A DNA stretch of 29,515 nucleotides from Byssothecium circinans (lineage: Eukaryota > Ascomycota > Dothideomycetes > Pleosporales > Massarinaceae): the NCBI GenBank assembly GCA_010015675.1, contig ML977013.1:412322-441836 (forward strand), given 5' to 3'. The position numbers and the translations under genes are program-made. This document shows positions 19,542-27,890 of the stretch, piece by piece. Positions within the stretch are counted from its first letter, which is position 1, and the number at the start of each line of letters is the position of its first letter. The notes below the pieces were generated by a model, which was not told the DNA's origin, did no database searches, and saw only the letters and a list, made by a program, of their open reading frames with translations.

Positions 19542-20986
19542 ATGGCCGCTCTCGTACGATGCATGCAGCACAGGCGGTTCAAGCAACTTCCACGCTGGTG
19601 GTCTTTTTGGGTGCTTTGCTTTTCGGCCATCGTCGCCTTCCTCACCTCTTTCGTGCTCTCGTGCGCATTCGCTGGCTCGACCGTTCGACTGATCTTCGCT
19701 CTCCTGGCAGTAATGACATCGTCAGCTGTTCAAAAGCTTGTTGTATTCGAACTCGTTGTCATTCTTCTGCATCGCGAGCGCTCGAACTGCGCGATAGTGC
19801 TTGAGGCACTTCTCAGGTAAGCCGACGTCGTCCGAATGTGGCCTACAACGTTTTGAGACGCCTAGCAACTGGGCCGAAGCGTCGATCGCGGTTGTTGCGG
19901 TCTTGAAGAGCCGAGATGAGATGCTGAGGCCATTCGTGGTAGGCACTATTGCCATCAACTATCTGCTCTTACTCGGCATCTACTTCATTCATGGCGGACA
20001 CTACGATCGTGACACGGCATATTCGATGCTGATGGTGTCCATAAATGTACGCATGCTTCCTATCCGTATCGTGCCCTTGGTAGGCGTCGCATGGCTCGAC
20101 GCGGGCTTTCAGAGTAGGTAATGGCATGGATTGCACTACGAAGCACGCTTCTCACAAACCGCAGGAGATCATGGCACACGTGGGGCCTCCCTTACTGCAG
20201 CCATACTGCTCTTACTGCTGTTCACATGTCAAACAATATACGTCTGCCAGTTACATTCAGCCAGCCCGCTAGAAGTGCTTGGCCTGCAAAGAATGGCCTC
20301 TGCTCGCACCTTTGGAGACAGCACCGAGTCGGCCGCGTACCCTTTGAACAAGCGCACCATACCTTCTGTTGCGTACCGAATTCAGGACCAGCGAAAGACG
20401 TGGCTTTGGGAACGTCTATCTCTATCCGATGCATCCGACCAGGTGGTTGATAGTCGCAAGCCTTGGGACAGTGCGCTTACAGCGGTTATACTTCTGCTCT
20501 CATGCAGTGCTACTCTCGGATCATGCTTCTACCTGGTCACCTCGATCTCTCCCAGCGACGTCACGAGCTGGAAGTCTCCGCTGCATGTTGGGTATCTTAT
20601 CGCGCCATGCTTCACGACTGTGGCCGGAGTCAGCACTACATATCTACATGGCCGTGGGTGCACATCCACACTTGACCCTGCGCAAATAGTGTACGGGGCA
20701 GTTATATCGGCTCCCCGGCTGCTCTATCTTGGTCTTCCTATCGCTGTCGTTCTAAGCTGGACGTCTGGTTCGGGGCAGGAGGTTGTGCTGCTGACCAGCT
20801 TCCAGATCGTACTGGTGGGGGTAGTCGTGCTCCTTCCTATATATATCATGCAGACAGGATGCGACGATTGGTAAGGATGAGACATCCCACTTCTATCCAC
20901 GGACTGACATGCGAATCAGGGTTTCAGGAGCGACTCTGCTGGCGTTGTACATCATCTACGCCAGCTCTGTATGGTCCTCTATGTGA
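19542..20986 (+). CDS. Multi-pass membrane protein, 4 exons, about 431 aa
   Basis: Unrecognised family. Exons are 19542-19816, 19866-20113, 20165-20870 and 20920-20986. Introns are 49 bases (GTAAGC..CCTAG), 51 bases (GTAGGT..CGCAG) and 49 bases (GTAAGG..CTGAC..ATCAG). Phases fit and the total is 432 codons including TGA 20984-20986. Start: ATG in GAAGATGGCC. The product has about nine hydrophobic segments, including WWSFWVLCFSAIVAFLTSFV, FVVGTIAINYLLLLGIYFI, LTAAILLLLLFTCQTIYV, LTAVILLLSCSATLGSCF, IVLVGVVVLLPIYIM and TLLALYIIYASSV, with a hydrophilic loop of about 60 residues after the fourth. It is therefore an integral membrane protein, perhaps with the large loop on one face. The C-terminus is uncertain: hydrophobic sequence at 21096-21170 (AMLSIGIASMLAYTEVFV) could be another segment reached by extra introns. 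No RIP-like stops. Confidence 0.65.
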
Positions 20987-21877
20987 CAGGTTACAGTACG
21001 TAGAGCTCACTCAGCTAGCATGGTTCAGCATAAAATGTGACCGGTGCTGTCGAACGTCACGACCATGCTGGTGCAACTAGGTACTCAACATACCTTCACG
21101 CAATGCTTTCCATTGGCATTGCTTCCATGCTAGCGTATACCGAGGTTTTTGTATCGTATAGAGTGAGGTGTGTTGTCCTAGTATCTTCTAGAAATGAATT
21201 CCAAAACCTGTCGCAAACCCCAATCTAGAGGGCTGCGTGGCCTGCCGCGAAAGCGTTCACATATACAACTAGTAAATGTTACAACTGACTAAATCACATG
21301 TACAGTTCTTATCGCGGACCGCTAGCATGTGGATGAAATTATGCACTTGCCCGTGAACTTTTGATGTCAGTGAAATAGGAGCAGGCGCTCAGGCCGCTGG
21401 CTTTGACAGCATGTTGGCCCAATAAGTTAGTAAGCGATATTCAGACGGACGACCAAGCCGCGATTCGTTAGCACGCAAATAAGGATCGAAGACGGTAACT
21501 TCAAGTTAAATTCATGCTCAACTTCCATAAATACTTGAGGCTGCCTCGTTAAGCACGCCGAGCTGGGTTTGGTCATCATGGCAAATGTTGTCTCAACCGG
21601 TTCGTTCGAGCGCAAAGAAACTGTAACAACTAGTCCCCACATCATTTCTATCATAATCAATTTATGCAGACTTGTGATAGCGCTGGTCATGCGTGAGATG
21701 GAATTGAGGCGTCCGAGTACGAGTTCCATACACTAAGGACCACCCACGCCACGCATTATTACACTATGCTAAGCGAGGAATCATGAAGCACATGCGCCAC
21801 TCCCAACAGACTACAAAGTTATATCCTCTGTTGCTCTCTAGGATCAGTGCCCCTCGCTGCAGATGTCGAAGAATGCA
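20987..21877. other. Possible 3' exons of the membrane gene, then intergenic
   Basis: At 21060-21180 a hydrophobic open stretch lies just past the membrane gene and can be joined to it only with short introns (a 36-base and a 44-base GTGAC..TAG candidate). The rest, including a minus frame at 21427-21729, shows nothing I can assign. Confidence 0.35.
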
Positions 21878-23352
21878 TCATGGCGTTAGCCTGAGAACGA
21901 CGGGCCCTGCCAGTGTAGCTTCCGTCAACTCGTTGATGCCTGTAAGCCCTGGCTGCGCGGTAAGGACCGCAAATGCGGTCCCCGAGAGCCCAAGTGGTAC
22001 ACTAGTTGTTCCGAGACCGTCACCGAGGGGCATCAGTGGGGTGAACGACGGCGGGTCTACCTGATTGACCCACGCAACGAACAGCGGCTTGCCCGATCGC
22101 GAGGCGGCCGACCTACCAGCCGCATCCCAGCCGCATCCCAGCCAAAAGTGACGTTGGTCCCGGGGCGAGCATATCCTGCAGGCTTGCTGTTCATTGTGAA
22201 CCTTGGCAAGATGGCGAGAGGCAACTCAAGAGCGCACGAGCCCGGCTGAGTGTACTCTAAAGCAAAATTATATGCCCATACTCCCGAAGCTGGGGTCTCG
22301 AAAGATTCTGTACTGGCACCAGCGTTCCCGTAAGAGTGTAAGAGTGCATTCTGGCGGGCGGCGACGCTGGCGATGCTCGACAACAGGATGGTGGCCGACG
22401 TGTCTGTTGGAGGGAGCGCCTCTGCCAGAGACATCAACACGCCCAGCTCGACCGACTTCAGGGCACCCATGAGCAAGACTAGCTCGGTGCCGTTATCAGG
22501 AAGAGTATATTGATAGGGTGGCACGTCCTCTCCGCGTGAGCGGCTAAGTAAGTCTTGTAAAGCCTTTAGCTGCGTTTGTTCTTGCTGTTTCGAGGGCGCG
22601 GGTCAGTGTGTGCTAGCCGAAGCAGCGCAGGATAGGCATACATACCATGGAGATGCCAGTGACCAGCCTCGTAAGACTAGTCTCGTTACCACTGCCGCCT
22701 CGTGACATTGTGGCATTCAATTCGCTTGCATTGAAGACAGAAACGCCCAGGTTCTTGATGAACTGAGCGAGCTGAAGAGCATCGACAGCCAGTGGAGACA
22801 TGACAGCCGTTGCATTGTCAGTCTCTGGGCTTGGGACAGCTGTCGGTCTCACTGATGGGAGGGTGTTCATAGTAATTGACAACTGTGGTGGGCTCTTGGT
22901 GTAAGAGCTGTTGCTACCAGCTATCTGGGTGATGGAACTGCCAGGAGACGGAGTACTACCGACGAAATCCTCCCCAGAGGCTCCATCACCGCTTCGTGTA
23001 GCACGGTATGTATCTGATGCGGTGTCGCCAGTACCAGCATCCGTAAGGCTGATGGATGGGCTGCGAGTGCTTTCCGGGCGTCCACCTTGACCTGTCACAC
23101 TTGTATTGCGATTTGTCGACGTCGCAGTAGCAGTGGGGCTGCTAACTACCAGATTCGGGCTCGTAATCAACGTGATTTGGCTTGCAACCGCCGCGAGCGA
23201 GCTGCGGAGTGACGGATCTTGCTCCAAAGCCAGGCTGCGGGAGGAAGCCACAGTGCTTACACCAGCTTGACTAGCACTTGGGCTGGGTGCACTACTATAG
23301 CTGTGGGGCGCACTCAGGGAGTCCTCTGCAGCCTTGGACAAAGAAGGAGTGG
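21878..23352 (-). pseudogene. 3' part of the Rds1-like gene
   Basis: Resumes after hAT-3 with RESTPSLSKAAEDSL and about 150 Ser/Thr-rich residues, then the ferritin-like domain. The intron at 22585-22645 (61 bases) removes a stop in phase 0, joining GISM to QEQTQLKAL. The ORF then runs to NVTFGWDAAG, where the 11-bp duplication moves it into a frame ending in TAG at 22057. In the shifted frame SGKPLFVAWVNQ to VVLRLTP is preserved up to TGA 21878, so the shift looks recent. Confidence 0.75.
22120..22141. repeat. 11-bp tandem duplication
   Basis: CCGCATCCCAG at 22120-22130 and again at 22131-22141, inside the Rds1-like gene. Reading through one copy keeps a single frame; two copies add 11 bases and shift it. 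Confidence 0.93.
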
Positions 23353-23360
23353 ACTCCCTC
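23353..23360. repeat. Probable left target-site duplication of hAT-3
   Basis: ACTCCCTC, repeated at 26394-26401. The local sequence is rich in CCCTCC, so a chance match is somewhat more likely than usual. Confidence 0.6.
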
Positions 23361-23598
23361 CAGAATCCCTCCGGAGTTATTCCGGAGTTGCCCCACATAA
23401 GAGTTTCAAACGTACTAACTAATTGTATAGTAGCTTCAAACGCTGAAATGAGCTTGTTCCTACGTGATATATCAATTTCTGCGGAGCTAGCTAGTGCGTA
23501 GTGGCTCTTGGTGTTGAGCTTAGTATTAAGGTGTAGGGAGCAGTGATAGTTCTTAATTAACTACGTACAACAATATACCCACAACAAATCAACGTGAA

Positions 23599-26142
23599 TT
23601 AGTTGATATCGCCGTCGCTACCAACAGAGCCATCCCATTGCTCCTGAAATAGTTTACTCTCATCATTACCACTGCTGCCGTCGCTGTCAACTCTCCTATA
23701 AAGGTAGTCGTCGAGAGAACCAATCTCCGCAACCTCAGTGCCCCGATACGCTTGCCCATGCTCTCCGAGAGTGATGAGACCAGCTCTCCCCCAGTTAGCA
23801 AGGCACAGAGATCCCTGTAGTAGCTCCTCCCCGAGTCGTGCGCGACGTGGTGTAAGAATAACTCCAGCATTAGAAAATATCCTCTCTGGTTCAGAGCTCA
23901 TGGCGGGGATTGATAGTAAATCAATTGCCATACGGTGTAGTTTTGGATACTTGGCTTTTATCTCAGCTCGTCGCCAATATTGCGCGGGGATCAGTTCTGG
24001 TTCAATATGTGGAGACTCTTTAAGATATACGAGAAACTCGTTTTCTAAGTGCTGCAGAGCACTCAGCTAGTACGTCGCGCGCAATTATTCTTTAAGAGAA
24101 GTGATTTTTCTCTTCTTACGCCTGTTACCAGTGATCTCTCCGAGTACGTTATACGGTTGTGAGTCTTGAGAGCTTTGTGAGAGTTGCTCCTCTGGCAGCT
24201 GGTTATACTCGCTCTCGAACAGGTTGGTCGCCCTCTTGATGCCGTCCTGCGCCCACTCATTTCCCCACTCTCTGAACAGCCAGGGTGATTTGAGACGCGG
24301 ATCCAGCAGAATTAATGCTGCGTAAACAGGCGTACGATCCGTGAGCTCATAGTAGTACTTTGCTTTCTGCCAGGCTTGTTCAATTGCTACCCAGAACGCG
24401 CGGCAATCCACATCAACACTCTCACAGTATTCGACTTTAAGTTTCTCCAGTCGCTCCATCAAGAACTTGATAATGAGGACTACCTCAGAAATCCCATCGC
24501 TTGATAGCTCAGAGGGGCGCCCTTTGAGTTGTTTAGTGGCCTCCTTGAAAGGTTCGAGTAGGTCGGCAAGCTCCCTAAGGATGGCCCAATCGTCAGATCC
24601 TATATGATTTTGAAGTATTACCCGGGTAAGTGAGTCGGCTGGCAACTCTCTAAGGGGTTTCTCAGTGCGCTCTCTAACTAGGCGCTCGTATCGCATATAC
24701 TCCATATCAAGAAAGTGGTTAATAGAGTTGCGCAGGCGTAGGGCCCTTACAATTATATCGCGGGTAGAGTTCCATTGAGTAGAATTATCGTGTTGCAGTG
24801 CCAATATTGGTGTAGGAGCTGTCGTATTCGGGTGCTCTAAGTGCCACATATTAATTTAGGCCTTGTTAAATCTCTGTGTTCTACCGGGAGAGCTGTGGAT
24901 CCATTTAATAATATTGAATATGTGACTAATTGGCCCCTTCTCCCTCCACAACCTGACCTCCTCTTCAAGAGTTGCTGTACGAGCAAGCTGAGCGTCAAAC
25001 ATCTCATAGTCTTCGCCAAATAGAGCTTGTCAAGCAATAAGATTAATAATATGACCAGCACAGCGTAGTCTTCTCCACGGAGAGTTGAGCCCTAGCTCAC
25101 GGCAGAGCTCATCAACAGCGACGTCGTTTGACGAGGCATTGTTGAGTACAAAGTAGCCAACACGGTCATGGATATTGTAGTCGTCAATTACTTTAAGAGT
25201 ATTTGCGCAGAGGTTTATACCACTATAAGTATCTGGCATCTCCGTCAAAGCAAGTAGTGTTGTTTGGCAGGCGCCACGGTGATCCACCCAGTGAGTGGTT
25301 ACACCATTTATAGCTTTGCGACGATGAGAAGTCCATATATTAAATGAGAGATGTACTTTGCCGTAGGCTTCCACGAGTATAAGTTTAATCTCCTGTTTAT
25401 AGTGATAGTACTCCTGTAGGACCCACCGTTAGAAGGTGCGGTTACTAGGAATCAACTCCCTCTAGGCAAAGTGTTGCAGGCGAGTAAATATTTGCTTGAA
25501 GTGAGGACTATCGACTACCCAATACGGAATGTTCTCGTGAACAAGCTAGTAGAGAATGTCTCGCTTAAGGGTCTCAGGACTTAGTATGTCTAGAATAGTG
25601 TTTACCACCTCTTATTTATCCTTGTTAGTCATATCTACTACTTTCTCTAACGACTTAGTTGGTACTCCCAGATTGTTTTCAGCAACAAAGGTCTTCTAAT
25701 GAGCTGATTAAAAGTGGCCCAGGACGCTAGCACCTCCGCGGGTAATAAGAAACTTGTAATTACCGCTAGGAACTTCTAGGTAACACGTCTTACATAAGAA
25801 GTACTCCTCATTAATAAGTTCGCCGTCTTTTGTACTAGTAGTACGTTGTATAGGGACTCCGTACTTCCACCACCATGCTCGCGTTTTCTTACTGTATAAG
25901 AGCTTACGGCAACTAACGAGCTTAGGGTGTTCCCATACTACCCAGTCGTAGTCAAACGCGCCTTGAAAAACGCCTCTTGTGCCACCAAGAAGCACCTCTA
26001 CACTCTCACTGTTTGTCTCTTGGAGTGATGTGGGCACAGGGATATCCGCAGTATCAAGTTTAGTGAGCGAGCCAGCGCTCTCGTCCTTGAAAATCACCAC
26101 TTGAGTACTCTCAGGAGTATTGAGAGAGTTGACGGAAGCCAT
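23599..26142 (-). pseudogene. hAT transposase, ten in-frame stops (hAT-3)
   Basis: One uninterrupted frame of 848 codons runs from ATG 26140-26142 (MASVNSLNTPESTQV) to the stop at 23599, broken by ten internal stops: five TAA, four TAG and one TGA. Domains in order: a BED-like zinc finger with intact CxxC (EEYFLCKTCYLEV, about residues 150-165), the catalytic core (KVHLSFNIWTS, YFVLNNASSNDVAVDELC, WRRLRCAGHIINLIA), a helical insertion region, TPVYAALILLDPRLKSPWLF, and hATC (IDLLSIPAMSSEPERIFSNA) with an acidic tail. Two conserved catalytic Asp positions are Asn (codons at 25339-25341 and 25141-25143). Less damaged than hAT-2. Confidence 0.88.
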
Positions 26143-26351
26143 AGTAATTAAATCAGGTGATAAAAGTATATTATAGTTAACAAAAACGTATTGCGCGGGA
26201 TAATATGGGTGTATAGAGAGGTGGCGACGGGAGAGTTGACGTCTCTCGTGTATCAAAAAGCTGAAACACCGACGGCATCATATTGAGCACGTGATAAGTA
26301 AATCACCAATCAAATACCACTATTTCGAATTAATACTCCTTAAAACACTAC

Positions 26352-26380
26352 GGAGGGATTCCGGAAGGAGGGATTCCGGA
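26352..26380. repeat. Tandem 15-bp repeat at the hAT-3 right end
   Basis: Two copies of GGAGGGATTCCGGA separated by one A. The reverse orientation (TCCGGAATCCCTCC) resembles the left end of hAT-3. Confidence 0.8.
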
Positions 26381-26393
26381 GGTCGCGAAAGGA

Positions 26394-26401
26394 ACTCCCT
26401 C
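26394..26401. repeat. Probable right target-site duplication of hAT-3
   Basis: ACTCCCTC, identical to 23353-23360. Removing the element plus one copy restores the host reading frame, which supports the call. Confidence 0.6.
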
Positions 26402-26697
26402 TTTGCCTATCACTGGTCCTCTGGTCCACTGAGACTGCTGCTTGCTCCCACAGGTGCTATGGTAGGGACGGTGCCACCTACGGTCAGCGTGATGGGGGTT
26501 GTGGTCAATGTTATGCCACTGTACATCATCGTAACTGAGGGCCATATGCTGTCGGCGGAAAATGGACCGCCAGATCTGGGAAAACAATACTGCTCCCATG
26601 TGGAAAGAGCGGACGCTGTGACCGGGTCGCTCTCAAGTGAGGCGCTGACACAGCGTAGCAAGGAGCTGGCTACGAACAGGAGAAGTGATTTCGACAT
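26394..26697 (-). pseudogene. 5' part of the Rds1-like gene (signal peptide side)
   Basis: Encodes the signal peptide and an N-terminal region (STWEQYCFPRSGGPFSADSI, ITLTVGGTVPTIAP, SSSLSGPEDQ). Then TGA and TAG codons (26410-26412, 26407-26409) come just before the hAT-3 junction. The frame matches the part beyond the element once hAT-3 and one duplication are removed. Both stops are one C-to-T change from CGA and CAG, so RIP spreading from the transposon is possible; an intron with a weak GTGGGA donor is the alternative. Confidence 0.6.
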
Positions 26698-26748
26698 TGC
26701 GAAGTAACTTGCGTAGTTGTGCTTTGGGTGAAGGCGTTGGCTAGCGAC

Positions 26749-27000
26749 TCATATAGTCACTGCTGAAGAGGCGCTATCCATCAAGTCATTCGTGTAAGCA
26801 GCGGATCCGTGATCCAGCTGCTTACGCACACGCACGAGCCACCTGTCAATGTCGACGATCTGCTTAGTCGATGACCTGAGAAATTCACGTTGCAGCATGG
26901 CTGCGCGACATATTGAGGAAACCACGTCGTCAATCACTTTTAGTGCGGCTCTGAGTTTAAGCCGCAACGACTGATATAAAGGCAGCTTTTCTATATGCAT
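26749..27000 (-). CDS. Hypothetical helical protein or exon
   Basis: Minus-strand frame from ATG 26998-27000 (MHIEKLPLYQSLRLKLRAAL) to a TGA at 26749. It is rich in predicted helix (KVIDDVVSSICRAAMLQREF, DIDRWLVRVRKQLD), with no signal peptide or membrane segment. Protein-like fragments lie further upstream on the same strand (27115-27312: SGLAINLNACRSAHSIESAL; 27245-27457: TLRRLHACLSERGFANRS, next to a GTGAGT donor). It may be the last exon of a longer gene that I cannot assemble. It ends about 50 bases before the Rds1-like start on the same strand. Family unknown. Confidence 0.35.
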   Translation of the reverse strand: MHIEKLPLYQSLRLKLRAALKVIDDVVSSICRAAMLQREFLRSSTKQIVDIDRWLVRVRKQLDHGSAAYTNDLMDSASSAVTI

Positions 27001-27799
27001 GCGCGTGGTTTGCACTGGGACCATTAGCCATGGATCACACAAATATCAAGAGAGGGCCGACGGCAGACCCGAACATTCATCATGCCTTGCTTGGGTAGAT
27101 ATAAACCAATATCCTCACACAGGACAACCATCGATGTCCACCAGCTCAGCGAACATGCTCACGCCCAAACGCAGTGCGCTTTCAATGCTGTGAGCCGAGC
27201 GGCATGCATTTAGATTTATCGCCAAACCCGACCTCGTCATAGGGCTAGCTGGAAGAAAGTCTTTTTTTGTTTGGTTCCTGGTCCTCGACGATGGTCCGCT
27301 GGGCTTGATCACGTATGGCGTAGCTGAGCATCATCCTGTGTAAAGTGAGCAGGTAGAGGCAAAGCTGGGGACGAGAGGAATGACTCACGCTTCGATTTGC
27401 AAAGCCACGTTCAGACAAACATGCGTGCAAGCGGCGCAGCGTGCTAGCACCCGTCAAACTGCAGGTCCTACGTACGTGGAGCCCCTGTGTGTCTGCTAAG
27501 CGCCTGTAGGAGGATCTAGTCCATTAGTATGAATGCACACAGCCATTGAAAGCAGTTTGCTAGGGTGTCGCGTCACATGTTGGGCCGTAGTGCTCTTGTA
27601 AACACACCTTCGTATCGAAGCCGCGCGGCTGTTTTTGCCGTCGCCACCAATAACAAGCGCTCTAAGCCTGCAACGGTTCGCGCAGACGATGGATTTTGGG
27701 CCTTGAACCACACTGTCGGGTACGGCCGAGCTGCGGATCGCGCACAGCCCTGGCGCGTAGACGTGTCCGCCGCCCACTCTGCAGCCAGCAATAACGTGT
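27001..27799. other. Possible decayed upstream exons; no firm gene
   Basis: Both strands have open frames up to 150 codons at 27496-27954 that overlap and cancel each other. The minus strand holds fragments that could precede the 26749-27000 exon. The pogo element's left end should lie near the end of this interval. Confidence 0.35.
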
Positions 27800-27818
27800 C
27801 CGTGCACCCAATGCACGG
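27800..27818. repeat. Inverted repeat upstream of the pogo transposase
   Basis: CCGTGCA and TGCACGG flank CCCAA, a perfect 7-base stem with a 5-base loop; CCAATGCAC recurs at 27825-27833. It lies about 70 bases before the transposase ATG and could be part of the element's left end. The right end is outside the window. Confidence 0.4.
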
Positions 27819-27890
27819 ATTCAGCCAATGCACGCCGAACATCCGACGCGTCAAAACTCCCTACTTCCAATACGCGATAACTCCACCAAT

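Larger units (their letters stand above)
23361..26393 (-). mobile_element. hAT DNA transposon hAT-3 inserted in the Rds1-like gene
   Basis: Starts with a hAT-like end CAGAATCCCTCCGGAG and is flanked by an 8-bp repeat. The right end carries two tandem GGAGGGATTCCGGA units (26352-26380), inverted relative to the left GAATCCCTCC/ATTCCGGAG motifs. These are followed by about 14 bases (to 26393) with no counterpart on the left, so the right end appears rearranged. One transposase relic reads leftwards. Its TIR and protein differ from hAT-1 and hAT-2, so it is another hAT family. Confidence 0.75.
21878..26697 (-). pseudogene. Rds1-like secreted ferritin-fold gene, split by hAT-3
   Basis: Minus-strand gene, ATG at 26695-26697, TGA at 21878-21880. 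It has a signal peptide (MSKSLLLFVASSLLRCVSA), a Ser/Thr-rich region, then an Rds1/ferritin-like domain. Domain evidence: LAVDALQLAQFIKNLGV (first helix), QEQTQLKALQDLL just after the intron, PPYQYTLPDNGTELVLLMGA, ASVAARQNALLHSY, VWAYNFALEYTQPGSC, and a C-terminal LFVAWVNQVD...GLSGTAFAVLTAQPG. In fungi Rds1-like proteins are stress- or nutrient-induced secreted proteins of uncertain function. Damage: hAT-3 inserted in the Ser/Thr region, two stop codons (26407-26412) beside it, and an 11-bp tandem duplication shifting the frame at 22120-22141. The intron is 22585-22645 (GTATGT...CTGAC...ACAG). Without these breaks the protein would be about 568 residues. Confidence 0.75.

Noticed and set aside
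21783..22064. Plus-strand frame of 93 codons
   Set aside because: Antisense of the conserved C-terminal part of the Rds1-like gene, which the opposite strand explains better.
22322..22346. 8-bp tandem repeat GTAAGAGT x2 as a third frameshifting duplication
   Set aside because: Here two copies are needed to keep the Rds1-like frame (ALLHSYGNAG); it is part of the normal coding sequence.
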